64,000 nucleotides of DNA from FEN-1219 sp035548835 (GTDB taxonomy: Bacteria > Pseudomonadota > Gammaproteobacteria > Steroidobacterales > Rariloculaceae). Where the stretch lies: positions 1 to 64,000 of the forward strand of contig DASZSB010000194.1 in assembly GCA_035548835.1 (NCBI GenBank), given 5' to 3'. Each line of letters begins with the position of its first letter. Positions within the stretch are counted from its first letter, which is position 1. Positions 26,126 to 34,439 of the stretch are shown here, piece by piece. The position numbers were made by a program, and so were the translations under genes. The notes beneath the pieces were generated by a model, which was given only the letters and a program-made list of their open reading frames with translations, had not been told where the DNA came from and did no database searches.

Positions 26126-26985
26126 CGCCCGGGCCAGACGCGGATCACGCCTTCCTGCGCCGTCGACGCCACGAGGCGACCGTCGCGCGTGAAGAACTTG
26201 CCGAGCGCAAGACCGCGCCCGCCCGACGCGTTCGGGCTCTCCATGACGTAGAGCAACCAGTCGTCGACGCGGAACGGCCGGTGGAACCACATCGCGTGAT
26301 CGAGGCTCGCCATCTGCACGTTGCCCTCGGCGAAGTGGATGCCGTGCGGCAGCGTCGCCGTCGCCACGAGCTGATAGTCCGACACGTACGCGAGCACGTT
26401 GCGGTGCAGGTCGGGATCGTCCGGCAGCGCGTCGGTGGTCTTGATCCAGATGTGGCGCACCGGCGGCGCCGGCGGCGGCGCGACGACCTGGATCGGCTCC
26501 ACGGGCCGCACGTGGAACGGCCGCTCGTGCGTCAGGAAGCGCCGCATCTTCTCCGGCACCTTCAGGATCATCTCCTCGGGCAACTCGCGCGCGTCGGCGA
26601 GCCCCTCGGGCCCCGGCACTTGGGGCATGACATCGGAGTGCTCGAGCCCCCGCTCCGGCACCTGGAACGACACCGTCATGTTGAAGATCGGCTGGCCGTG
26701 CTGGATCGCCACTACGCGCCGGTTGCTGAAGCTCTTGCCGTCGCGCGCGACATCCACCTCGTAGATGATCGGCGCGTCCACGTCGCCCGCGACGAGGAAG
26801 TACGCGTGCAGCGAGTGCACCTCGCGGCCCTGCACCGTGTAGCTCGCGGCCGTCAACGCCTGCCCCAGCACCTGGCCGCCGAACACGCGCGCGCCGCCGA
26901 GATCGCGGCTTTCACCACGGAAGATGCGATCCTCGACCCGCTCGAGCTTCAGCAGGTGCAGCAGGTCCGCGAGGATCGGCTCCAT
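26122..26985 (-). CDS. tesB: Acyl-CoA thioesterase II
   Basis: 287 residues with two hotdog domains. The first contains RVFGGQVLGQAL and SLHAYFLVAGDVDAPIIYEV; the second contains VQMASLDHAMWFHRPFRVDDWLLY with the family aspartate. It hydrolyses medium and long acyl-CoAs. It starts 4 bases after the dehydrogenase gene, so it may be the last gene of the transcript from the thiamine locus. It is convergent with ligB. Confidence 0.94.
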   Translation of the reverse strand: MEPILADLLHLLKLERVEDRIFRGESRDLGGARVFGGQVLGQALTAASYTVQGREVHSLHAYFLVAGDVDAPIIYEVDVARDGKSFSNRRVVAIQHGQPIFNMTVSFQVPERGLEHSDVMPQVPGPEGLADARELPEEMILKVPEKMRRFLTHERPFHVRPVEPIQVVAPPPAPPVRHIWIKTTDALPDDPDLHRNVLAYVSDYQLVATATLPHGIHFAEGNVQMASLDHAMWFHRPFRVDDWLLYVMESPNASGGRGLALGKFFTRDGRLVASTAQEGVIRVWPGR

Positions 26986-26989
26986 GGCG

Positions 26990-27868
26990 CTAGCGCTTCT
27001 CGTGGCGATTCAGCCGCGCGATCAAGCTGGAGGTATCCCAGCGCTTGCCGCCCATGCCGACCACGTCGGCGTAGAACTGATCGACGAGCGCCGCGACCGG
27101 CAGCTCGGCGCCGTTGTTGCGCGCTTCCTGCAGGCAGATCCGCAGATCCTTGCGCATCCATTCCACGGCGAAGCCGAAGTCGAACTTGTTCTCGCTCATG
27201 GTCTTCCAGCGATTCTCCATCTGCCACGACTGCGCGGCGCCCTTGGAGATCGTGTCGATCACGGTCGCGACGTCGAGCCCGGCCTTGCGCGCAAAGTTCA
27301 GCGCCTCGGCAAGGCCCTGCACGACGCCAGCGATCGCAATCTGGTTGACCATCTTCGTGAGCTGGCCCGAGCCCGCGGGCCCGAGCAGCCGCACGTTGTG
27401 CGCGTAGGAGCGGATCACGGGCTCGGCGGTCGCGAAGGCCGCGGCGTCCCCACCCACCATGACCGTGAGCTTGCCGTTCTCGGCGCCGGCCTGGCCGCCC
27501 GACACCGGCGCATCGAGGCAGTGCACGCCGCGCGCCTTGCCCGCCGCGGCGATCTCGCGCGCCACGTCCGCCGAGGCGGTCGTGTGATCGCAAAAAATGC
27601 TGCCCGGCTTCATCGCAGCGATTACGCCGCCGTCGCCGATCGCGATGGCGCGCAGATCCGGGTCGTCGCCGACGCAGCTGAACACGATCTCCGCGCCCTG
27701 CGCCGCGGCAGCGGGCGTCGCCGCCGTGCGCCCGCCGTACTCCGTTGCCCACCGCTCGGCCTTCGCCGCAGTGCGATTGAACACCGTGACGGTGTGACCC
27801 TTCCGCGCCAGCCAGCCGGCCATCGGGAAGCCCATGACGCCAAGACCGAGAAACGCTACGTTCGCCAT
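26990..27868 (-). CDS. NAD(P)-dependent beta-hydroxyacid dehydrogenase (3-hydroxyisobutyrate dehydrogenase family)
   Basis: 292 residues. The Rossmann motif is FLGLGVMGFPMAGWL, the family signature region is DAPVSGGQAGAENGKLTVMVGG, and the catalytic lysine lies in GSGQLTKMVNQ. Members oxidise 3-hydroxyisobutyrate, tartronate semialdehyde or related acids, and the substrate cannot be set from sequence alone. It lies 12 bases after the kinase gene and 4 before tesB. Confidence 0.88.
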   Translation of the reverse strand: MANVAFLGLGVMGFPMAGWLARKGHTVTVFNRTAAKAERWATEYGGRTAATPAAAAQGAEIVFSCVGDDPDLRAIAIGDGGVIAAMKPGSIFCDHTTASADVAREIAAAGKARGVHCLDAPVSGGQAGAENGKLTVMVGGDAAAFATAEPVIRSYAHNVRLLGPAGSGQLTKMVNQIAIAGVVQGLAEALNFARKAGLDVATVIDTISKGAAQSWQMENRWKTMSENKFDFGFAVEWMRKDLRICLQEARNNGAELPVAALVDQFYADVVGMGGKRWDTSSLIARLNRHEKR

Positions 27869-27880
27869 TGTTCTTTGTTC

Positions 27881-28747
27881 CTATTGCAGTGCCGCATCGA
27901 GCTCCGCCGCGAGCGCCCGATGCGGAACAGGATCCGCCGCGCGCCCCGCGCCGAGCTCGGCCCAAAACCACGCCAGGAGCCGCACCATCCGCACCATCGT
28001 CGCGAGCTCGGCCAGCGCGGCCGTGGTCGGCGTATCGCGCTGGTACGACTCGAGCAGCAACCGCTGCTCGGCGAGCCCCAGGCCGTTCATGCCCGCGAAG
28101 TTGGCCAGATCGAGCAGCGGCGTGGCGCGCACAGCATACTCGAAGTCGACGAGCGACAGCTTGCCGTCGTCGAGCACGTTGGCGGCCACGAGGTCGTTGT
28201 GACAGAACGCCGTCGGCGCGTAGGTCGCGTCGTAACGGCGCGCGAGCGCTAGCAGATCCTCGGCCCGCCGTACGAACTTGGGCTCCGCCATGGCGGAGCC
28301 CAGCTCATCGACGTAGCTGCGCGCGATACGCTCGGCCGCGAACACCGGCAGCGAGGTCGCGACCGTGTGCAGCAGGCGCAGCGTCGCCGCGAGGCGCGGG
28401 ATGTTCGCCATGCGCCGCGCGACCGCGGGCGTCCACGCCGGGCCCGCACGATACTCCGTCAGCAGCACACCCTCGTAGGGCGCCACGGCCACGACGCGCG
28501 GCGCAAGCTGCGCCCGTGCCGCAGCCATCATCGCATCCGCCTCGGCCGTGAGATCGAGCAACGCACTCGAGCGCTCGACCGGTGCGCGCAGCACACATCG
28601 GCGACCGTCCGCGAACGTCACGAGCCAGCTGCGCCGGTGGAGCCCCCCGTGCAGCGGCTCGAGCGTGGCATTCGCCACGTCGGCGTCGCTGGCGACGACC
28701 CGGCGCAGCGCCGCGCGCGCCGCCGCAATGTCCGCGCCTGGCGTCAC
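27881..28747 (-). CDS. APH-fold phosphotransferase, probable thiamine kinase
   Basis: 288 residues from a GTG at 28747 that overlaps the pnuC-type stop as GTGA. The kinase motif TAFCHNDLVAANVLDD holds the catalytic aspartate and metal asparagine, followed by LSLVDFEYAVRATPLLDLANF. This is the choline/thiamine kinase branch of the aminoglycoside-phosphotransferase fold. Placement behind a TPP riboswitch with a PnuC-type permease argues for phosphorylation of imported thiamine, as ThiK (YcfN) does in E. coli. The substrate is inferred from context. Confidence 0.8.
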   Translation of the reverse strand: MTPGADIAAARAALRRVVASDADVANATLEPLHGGLHRRSWLVTFADGRRCVLRAPVERSSALLDLTAEADAMMAAARAQLAPRVVAVAPYEGVLLTEYRAGPAWTPAVARRMANIPRLAATLRLLHTVATSLPVFAAERIARSYVDELGSAMAEPKFVRRAEDLLALARRYDATYAPTAFCHNDLVAANVLDDGKLSLVDFEYAVRATPLLDLANFAGMNGLGLAEQRLLLESYQRDTPTTAALAELATMVRMVRLLAWFWAELGAGRAADPVPHRALAAELDAALQ

Positions 28748-29358
28748 GCGGCGGCCTCGCGCTGTGCACCCCAGTCGCGCCACCAGCGGTACCAGCCGAT
28801 CACGACGAGCACGAGGTACAGGGCGAACAGCGCCGCGTAGAGATTCAGCCCGCGCTGCACGTAGAGGTACAGGCTCGCGGAATCGATCACGAGCCAGTAG
28901 GGCCAGTTCTCGAGGATCTTGCGCGCCACCATGTACGTGGTGACGATCGAGGCCACGGTGATCCAGGAGTCGGCATACGGATACGCCGCCGCGGTGTAAC
29001 GGTGCAGCGTCCAGCCGATCGCCGTACCGCCCGCGGCGATGATCAGGAGCGCGAGTGCATGCGCACGCCACGGCCACACGGAGATCGGCAGCGGCACGGC
29101 ACCGCTGCCGGGGCCGCGGCCGCCGTAGCGCCACTGGTACCACCCATACACGGCCATGGCCGCATAGAACACGTTCAACGCCGACTCGCTGTAGAGGCGC
29201 GCCTCGGCCAGCACGATCACGGCCAGCAACGACGACACAAACGCGGCCGGCCAGCACCAGATGCTCGCGCGGATCGCGAGCACGAGATAGGCAATGCTGA
29301 GCAGCACGCCCGCCGCCTCGAGCGGCGGCAGCGCCTTCGCCATTGCGAGCAGGTCCAT
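28744..29358 (-). CDS. pnuT: PnuC/PnuT-family vitamin permease, probable thiamine transporter
   Basis: 204 residues from the ATG at 29358, with about seven membrane helices. PnuC-family features are the tryptophan-rich YGWYQWRYGG and the ILENWPYWLVIDSASLYLYV segment. PnuC moves nicotinamide riboside; PnuT homologues under TPP riboswitches move thiamine by facilitated diffusion and rely on a kinase to trap it. The riboswitch and downstream kinase favour thiamine. Confidence 0.88.
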   Translation of the reverse strand: MDLLAMAKALPPLEAAGVLLSIAYLVLAIRASIWCWPAAFVSSLLAVIVLAEARLYSESALNVFYAAMAVYGWYQWRYGGRGPGSGAVPLPISVWPWRAHALALLIIAAGGTAIGWTLHRYTAAAYPYADSWITVASIVTTYMVARKILENWPYWLVIDSASLYLYVQRGLNLYAALFALYLVLVVIGWYRWWRDWGAQREAAA

Positions 29359-29374
29359 GCGGCCGCCTGCCCTG

Positions 29375-29650
29375 TTACGGGCGCGTGAGCACCGGTGGCT
29401 CGCCGATCGGCAGATCGGCATTCAGGATTTTCAGCACCAGCGCCTGCGAGCCGCCGGCACCGAACGAGCGCTCGATCGCGGTCGTGAGTACGTCCATGAC
29501 ATCGCGCAACTCGCCGCGCGCCTGCGTGCTCAGCTGATTCACGACGACTTCGATGCGGCGGTCGCCCTGGACGGTACCGATGAACGCGAGGATCTTCTCG
29601 AGCGGCTGCCCGGCCAGCGGATACAGGCTCATCTCGACGGTGACGCGCAT
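29375..29650 (-). CDS. Small YkoF/MTH1187-like thiamine-binding protein
   Basis: 91 residues from the ATG at 29650. The pattern MRVTVEMSLYPLAG, then VVVNQLSTQARGELRDVMDVLTTAI and the closing LVLKILNADLP resembles the single-domain ferredoxin-like YkoF/thiamine-binding family. No signal peptide is seen, so it is presumably cytoplasmic. It lies 8 bases after the TonB receptor gene and 16 before pnuT in the riboswitch-controlled operon. Family assignment is from pattern recall and moderate. Confidence 0.72.
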   Translation of the reverse strand: MRVTVEMSLYPLAGQPLEKILAFIGTVQGDRRIEVVVNQLSTQARGELRDVMDVLTTAIERSFGAGGSQALVLKILNADLPIGEPPVLTRP

Positions 29651-29658
29651 GTTTGCTC

Positions 29659-31779
29659 CTACCAGTGGTAGCTCATGGTCAACCCGACCTGGCGCGGATC
29701 GCCAAGCCGCGTGTACAGCCTGTTCGGGAAATCCGGCGGCTCGTTGCCGAAGTAGAAGCCGCGCACGAAGTATTCCTTGTCGAAGACGTTGCGCGCCCAG
29801 AGCTTCACGGACCAGCTGCGGAAATCGCGACCGACCGACAGGTTCGTCAGGCTGTACGGCTTCGACATCTGATCGTGGCCATAGTCGAAGAAGAACTTGT
29901 CCATGCCCTGCACATCGACCCTGCCCCACCAGCCCGACGGCGTGCGATACGTGGCACCCAGCGAGTATGTGTAGCGCGGCGCGTGCGCCTCCTCGCGGCC
30001 TTCGATCGAGGGAAACAGCGAGAACTCGTCGATCTTCGTCGCGAGCCAGCCGACGGCCGCGTTCAGCGCGACGCGCTCGCCGGCCCGCCAGTCGAGGCTG
30101 GCTTCGACGCCATGGTGCTCGCCACGCTCCGCGTTCGCGGTCACGAGCAGGAACGACGACGGGTCGCCGAGACGCAGCTGGATCGGCACTTTGATCTGTT
30201 GATCCATGCGGCGCGCGGCGAACGCCCCGACGTCGACTCGCAGCCGGCCGTCGGCGGACGTGGCTCGCACGCCGGCTTCGAGACTCGTCAGGAACTCGGG
30301 GCCGAACTGAATTTCGTTCGGCGTGAGCCCGTCGACCGTGGAGAAATCGACGCCGGCCAGCGACACGTTGAAACCGCCGGCCTTGTAGCCGCGTGCGAGC
30401 CGCACATAAGCGGCGCGCCGCTCGGCGAGCTTCCAGTCGAACGCGACGTCGCCGCCGTTCATGTTGTCGTCCGGCGCGAAGTGGTACCCCGACGAGTCGC
30501 CGTAGTGCGCGGTGCGCCGCTCCGCGCGCAAGCCCGCGGTCAGATCGAGCCGCGAGGTCAGCGAGATTCGCACCTGTCCGAACACGGCGACATTGGTGGC
30601 GTCGTAGCGACTCAGGACGTCGCTGTCCGTCACGAGGTCGCAGTCGGGACCGCAAAACGGATCCGAGTACACGCCGTTCACGAGATGGTCGTTGCTCTCG
30701 TCGAGATCGAGCGCGTACACCCCGACGAGCCAGTCACCGCGCCCGCCGGCGATGGCGCCGGGCTTCGACAGCACGCGCAGCTCCTCGTTGTACGTGCGCC
30801 GCTCGCGGTTCGTGGCGTCGACGTAGTCGTAGACGTACGGCGCCCAGTACGCCGCGTTGCCCCAGTCCGCATCGAAGCTGAACACCGCGCTCGTATCGGC
30901 CACGCCCGTGATGCTGACGATGTCGACGCGATCGAGCTCCGCCGTGACGCGCGCCGACACAGCCTTCGAGCGCTGAGCGTCGCGCCCCGGCTTGTCGGTG
31001 TAGGTCCTGAACCCGTTGTCGATGGCCCAGGCGTCGTAGCCGTTGTCGATGTCGATGTAGAGCGCCGTGAAGTCCACCGCCACGCGGTCGCTCGGCGTCC
31101 ATTTGAGCTTGCCGCGCGCCGTGAGCTCGTCGCGGCCGTAGGTATCGTGCCGGTTCAGGTACACGTTGTCGCGGAACCCGTCACTCTCGTACTTCTGCAC
31201 GGAGGCGCGATACGCGAGCGTGTCGCTCAGAGGGCCCCCGGCCGCGGCGCCGACACCGCGCGTGCCGTCGCTGCCAACGGTCGCCTCCACGTCGGCGTCG
31301 CGCTCGCGCGAGGGCTCGATCGAGCGCAGGTAGATCAGGCCGCCGAGCGCGTTCGCGCCGTAACGCGAACCCTGCGGTCCGCGCAGCACCTCGACGCGAT
31401 CGATGTCGAACAGAGTGCCGATGGCGCCCAGGCCTGAGAAGTCGATGTCGTCGACGATGAAGCCGATCGACGGATTCGGCGAGCCTTCATACTGTTCGAG
31501 CTCGCCCACGCCGCGCAGCTGGAAATAGCGTGCGCGCGAGCCCTCGCCCGAGAGATTCAGGTTCGGCACCTGGCGGATCGCCTCCTCGAAGTGCTGCTGC
31601 GTCGTTTCGCGCAGCGTCTCGCGGTCGAGCACGGTGACGCTCGCGGGGAGCTGCTCGATGTTCGTGTCGCGGAATGCCGCGGTCACGACGATCTCCTCGA
31701 GACCTTCCGGAGGCTGCGCGCGAAGCGCGGCGGGTAGAACGGCGGCGACGGCCGCCACGGGCAAGAACAAACGCTGCAT
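29659..31779 (-). CDS. TonB-dependent outer-membrane receptor, probable thiamine transporter
   Basis: 706 residues. After a signal peptide (1-21) comes a TonB-box-like ETIVVTA equivalent (EEIVVTAAFRDTN). The plug domain follows (about 45-155, with VEVLRGPQGSRYGANALGGLIYL), then a 22-strand barrel ending in aromatic TMSYHW. It is the first gene after the TPP riboswitch at 31843-31937, which predicts import of thiamine or its phosphates across the outer membrane. Confidence 0.9.
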   Translation of the reverse strand: MQRLFLPVAAVAAVLPAALRAQPPEGLEEIVVTAAFRDTNIEQLPASVTVLDRETLRETTQQHFEEAIRQVPNLNLSGEGSRARYFQLRGVGELEQYEGSPNPSIGFIVDDIDFSGLGAIGTLFDIDRVEVLRGPQGSRYGANALGGLIYLRSIEPSRERDADVEATVGSDGTRGVGAAAGGPLSDTLAYRASVQKYESDGFRDNVYLNRHDTYGRDELTARGKLKWTPSDRVAVDFTALYIDIDNGYDAWAIDNGFRTYTDKPGRDAQRSKAVSARVTAELDRVDIVSITGVADTSAVFSFDADWGNAAYWAPYVYDYVDATNRERRTYNEELRVLSKPGAIAGGRGDWLVGVYALDLDESNDHLVNGVYSDPFCGPDCDLVTDSDVLSRYDATNVAVFGQVRISLTSRLDLTAGLRAERRTAHYGDSSGYHFAPDDNMNGGDVAFDWKLAERRAAYVRLARGYKAGGFNVSLAGVDFSTVDGLTPNEIQFGPEFLTSLEAGVRATSADGRLRVDVGAFAARRMDQQIKVPIQLRLGDPSSFLLVTANAERGEHHGVEASLDWRAGERVALNAAVGWLATKIDEFSLFPSIEGREEAHAPRYTYSLGATYRTPSGWWGRVDVQGMDKFFFDYGHDQMSKPYSLTNLSVGRDFRSWSVKLWARNVFDKEYFVRGFYFGNEPPDFPNRLYTRLGDPRQVGLTMSYHW

Positions 31780-31842
31780 GTCGGATCTCCTCTGCGAGTG
31801 AGATCCGGTCTTCGTATCTAGCGAGTGGGGAAAAAGGCAGAT

Positions 31843-31937
31843 TCCCGTCCCTTCGCCGGTACTAACCGGATCAGGTTCAAAGGGTTGATCGACGCATGCC
31901 GCCGATCTCTCAGGCCGTTGCCGGCCACCCCTCGGTC
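31843..31937 (-). promoter_or_regulatory. TPP (thiamine pyrophosphate) riboswitch, THI element
   Basis: Read on the minus strand, the conserved parts occur in order: ACCGAGGGGTG, then CTGAGA, then ACCCTTTGAACC, TGATCCGGTTAGTACCGG and CGAAGGGA. These are the P1/P2, J and P4/P5 signatures of the TPP aptamer. It lies about 64 bases before the TonB receptor ATG. High thiamine pyrophosphate should shut down the receptor, YkoF-like, PnuT and kinase genes. Whether control is on translation or termination is not evident. Confidence 0.95.
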
Positions 31938-32004
31938 CTAAGCGCCGCCATCATATTTCAGCTGCGGTGGGGACGCTACCGTTCGTTGCAGAAGAGAAGA
32001 CTTG

Positions 32005-32138
32005 CTCTCGCCAAGACGCCAAGGCGCCGAGGAAGAAATGGCAAGTGCAAACAAGGGGGATGAGACGGGGAGGAACGAAGGACTACTCGATACTCCCTTC
32101 ATTCTCTTCCCTTGGCGTCTTGGCGCCTTGGCGAGAGA
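32005..32138. repeat. Long imperfect inverted repeat built of CGCCAAG heptads
   Basis: The left arm at 32005-32032 reads CTCTCGCCAAGACGCCAAGG and onward. The right arm at 32109-32138 is its near reverse complement (CTTGGCGTCTTGGCGCCTTG and onward). The arms are tandem CGCCAAG-type units and flank about 75 bases. It lies between the riboswitch region and the end of moaB. Together with the riboswitch it accounts for the 374 gene-free bases at 31780-32153. It could form a long stem in RNA of either strand, possibly a bidirectional terminator or a mobile palindromic element. Confidence 0.75.
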
Positions 32139-32153
32139 GCCTCTTCCCGCCGC

Positions 32154-32678
32154 CTACTCTTTGAGACGGGGCATGAGCTCCGCGAGGTTGCACGGCCGCG
32201 TGCGGAAGTCGAGCTGCGAGGCAATCAGCTTGTCCCACCCCGTGGCGCACGCGTTCGAGGAGCCGGGCAGGCAGAAGATGTACGTCGCATTGGCCACGCC
32301 GGCGAGACAGCGCGACTGCAGGCTCGAGGGACCGATCTCCTCGTAGGAGATCGTGCGGAACAGCTCGCCGAAGCCGTCGATCTGCTTGTCGAGCAGCACT
32401 TCGACCGCCTCCGGCGTGCCGTCGCGGCCCGTGATGCCGGTGCCGCCGGTGGTGATGACCACCTCGACGTTCGCATCCGCGATCCACGCCGAGACGATCG
32501 CGCGGATCGCGTAAACGTCGTCGCGCACGATGCTCTTCGCCGCGAGCGTGTGGCCCGCCGCGCGCAGGCGCTCGACGAGCAGCGCGCCGGACTTGTCCGT
32601 CGCCTCGTTGCGCGTGTCGGACACCGTGAGGATCGCGATCTTCAGCGGCTTGAACGCCCGCGGCTCGGTGGTCGTCAT
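32154..32678 (-). CDS. moaB: Molybdenum cofactor biosynthesis protein B
   Basis: 174 residues from the ATG at 32678. It belongs to the MoaB/MogA family: KIAILTVSDTRNEATDKSG, then VVITTGGTGITGRDGTPEAV, and CLPGSSNACATGWDKLI. The family adenylylates molybdopterin (MogA activity) or has a supporting role. The start overlaps the stop of the upstream acetyltransferase gene as ATGA. Confidence 0.93.
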   Translation of the reverse strand: MTTTEPRAFKPLKIAILTVSDTRNEATDKSGALLVERLRAAGHTLAAKSIVRDDVYAIRAIVSAWIADANVEVVITTGGTGITGRDGTPEAVEVLLDKQIDGFGELFRTISYEEIGPSSLQSRCLAGVANATYIFCLPGSSNACATGWDKLIASQLDFRTRPCNLAELMPRLKE

Positions 32679-33160
32679 TGCGGAGTCGTGCCGGACGTAG
32701 TCGTCACCGCGAGATCGTGCAGCATGCGCAGCGCGTCCTCGCGGCCGTCGTAGTAACCCTGCTTGCGTCCTGCCTCGCGGTAGCCGAGCCGCTCGTAGAA
32801 GAGGCGCGCGGCGTCGTTGCTCGCGCGCAGCTCGAGCCGGATGGAGAAAATGCCCGCGGTGCGCGCCGACGCCTCGAGCCACTCGAGCAGCGCTCGACCG
32901 ACGCCCTGCCGCTGATAGCCCGGCTGCACGGCGAGCAGCGCGAGGTGCGCGTGCACGTCGTAGAACTCCATGATCGCGAAGCCGACCAGGCGGCGGCGGT
33001 CGCGCGCCGCGAGCACGATGCACTCGCGATTGCGGAAGCACTGCTCCACGCGCGGCTCGGTCCACGACCATTTGAGGCCGTGCTCCACGAGCTGCCGCGA
33101 CATGCGCGCGATCGACGGCGCTTCGTCGGCACGGGCCAAACCTAGGCGGATCTGCGTCAC
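32675..33160 (-). CDS. GNAT-family N-acetyltransferase (RimI-like)
   Basis: 161 residues from a GTG at 33160 (TQIRLGLARADEAPSIARM). The acetyl-CoA motif is LLAVQPGYQRQGVGRALLEWL, followed by LELRASNDAARLFYERLGYREAGRK, which is RimI-like. The acceptor is unknown. It is translationally coupled to moaB and divergent from the mocA-like gene, with only 20 bases between start codons, so promoters must overlap coding sequence. Confidence 0.85.
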   Translation of the reverse strand: MTQIRLGLARADEAPSIARMSRQLVEHGLKWSWTEPRVEQCFRNRECIVLAARDRRRLVGFAIMEFYDVHAHLALLAVQPGYQRQGVGRALLEWLEASARTAGIFSIRLELRASNDAARLFYERLGYREAGRKQGYYDGREDALRMLHDLAVTTTSGTTPQ

Positions 33161-33180
33161 GGCTTGAGTATAGTGGACAC

Positions 33181-33789
33181 ATGGCCCGCTTCGCAGCCCG
33201 TCGTTCGCCTGCGCTCGCCTGCGTGCTGCTCGCCGCGGGCGGGTCGCGACGTCTCGGCCAACCGAAGCAGCTGCTGCGCAGGCAGGGACGGCCACTGCTG
33301 CTGCACGCGCTGGCCGCGGCGCGCGCGGCCGCGCCGGGCGCGCCGCTCGTCGTGGTGCTCGGGGCACGCCGGATGCGTCTGCGGCTCGCGCTGCGCCGGT
33401 CGGCACCGGAGGCCCTGATCGCAACGAACCCCCGTTGGGAGGAAGGTCTCGCGTCGTCGCTGCGGGCAGGTCTCGACCGCGTGCCCGCCGGCACGCGCGC
33501 CATTCTGGTGCTGCTCGTGGATCAGCCGCGCGTCGGCGAGGCCGCGTTGCGCCGGCTGCTCGCGGCGTGGCAGCGGCACCCGGCGGTGCCGGCCGCCGCG
33601 CGTTATGACAACCGCGCCGGCGTGCCGGCCGTGCTGCCGCGCGGCTCGTGGCGCGCCGTGCGCGCGTTGCACGGCGACAGCGGCGCGCGCGCTCTGCTGC
33701 GCGAAGCGCCCTCTCTCACGCTGGTGGACATGCCGGAAGCGGCCGTGGATCTCGATACGCCCGAAGACGTCAGCGCGTGGCGCAGTTGA
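33181..33789 (+). CDS. mocA: MocA/MobA-like molybdopterin nucleotidyltransferase
   Basis: 202 residues. The nucleotide-binding motif LLAAGGSRRLGQPKQLLRRQG and the LLVDQPRVGEAALRRLL segment match the MocA (CTP:molybdopterin cytidylyltransferase) side of the MobA family. It would make molybdopterin cytosine dinucleotide for xanthine-dehydrogenase-type enzymes, consistent with the XdhC gene at 62.1 kb. Its end overlaps convergent moaE by 20 bases. GTP versus CTP use was not proven. Confidence 0.83.
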   Translation: MARFAARRSPALACVLLAAGGSRRLGQPKQLLRRQGRPLLLHALAAARAAAPGAPLVVVLGARRMRLRLALRRSAPEALIATNPRWEEGLASSLRAGLDRVPAGTRAILVLLVDQPRVGEAALRRLLAAWQRHPAVPAAARYDNRAGVPAVLPRGSWRAVRALHGDSGARALLREAPSLTLVDMPEAAVDLDTPEDVSAWRS

Positions 33790-34189
33790 CCCAGCCCGTC
33801 TCGCCGCTGGCGTAGTGCTCTTTCTTCCAGATCGGCACGCGCGCCTTCGTCTCGTCGATGATGTAGCGGCACGCGTCGAACGCGGCGCCGCGGTGCCCCG
33901 CCGCGACCCCGACCCACACGGCGCAGTCGCCGATCGCGAGCTTGCCCACGCGGTGCTCGCAGAGCGCGATGTCGACGGCGAACTTCTGCTTCGCCTCGGC
34001 CAGGATCTTCGCACCCTCCTTCTCGGCGATGGCGGCGTGCGCCTCATACTCGAGCGCCTGCACGGCTTCGCCCTCGTTGTGGTTGCGCACCCAGCCCTCG
34101 AACGTCACGCAGGCGCCCGCGGCCGCGTGCACGAGCTCGCGCTTGCGTGCTTCCGGGTCGATCGGATTCGACGTGATCTTGAACGACAT
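33770..34189 (-). CDS. moaE: Molybdopterin synthase catalytic subunit
   Basis: 139 residues. Motifs include AAGACVTFEGWVRNHNEGEAV, VDIALCEHRVGKLAIGDCAVWVGVAAGHR, and the catalytic-lysine end KARVPIWKKEHY. With MoaD it inserts two sulfurs into cyclic pyranopterin to make molybdopterin. It lies 7 bases after moaD. The C terminus (ASGETGWVNCATR) overlaps the convergent mocA-like gene. Confidence 0.95.
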   Translation of the reverse strand: MSFKITSNPIDPEARKRELVHAAAGACVTFEGWVRNHNEGEAVQALEYEAHAAIAEKEGAKILAEAKQKFAVDIALCEHRVGKLAIGDCAVWVGVAAGHRGAAFDACRYIIDETKARVPIWKKEHYASGETGWVNCATR

Positions 34190-34196
34190 TGGAATC

Positions 34197-34439
34197 TCAG
34201 CCGCCGGCGACGGGCGGAAAGAACAGCACTTCGTCGCCGGCCGTGAGCGTCACGCCCCAGTCCGCGAGCTCGTCGTTGACCGCCACCTTGCAGCGCGTCA
34301 TCGAGTCCGCGAAACCGTGCTTGCGTGCGAGCTCGCCATAGAGCTCGGCGGCCGTGCGCGCACTGGTCGTGAGTCGCTCGCGGTCGCGGCCTGCGCGCTC
34401 GCGGAACGCAGCGAAGTAGCGTGCGGTGACTTCGATCAT
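34197..34439 (-). CDS. moaD: Molybdopterin synthase sulfur carrier subunit
   Basis: 80 residues, a ubiquitin-like fold ending in the required double glycine (FFPPVAGG), which is thiocarboxylated to carry sulfur. Start MIEVTARYFAAFRERAG matches MoaD. Its ATG overlaps the moaC stop as ATGA, and moaE follows. Confidence 0.94.
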   Translation of the reverse strand: MIEVTARYFAAFRERAGRDRERLTTSARTAAELYGELARKHGFADSMTRCKVAVNDELADWGVTLTAGDEVLFFPPVAGG

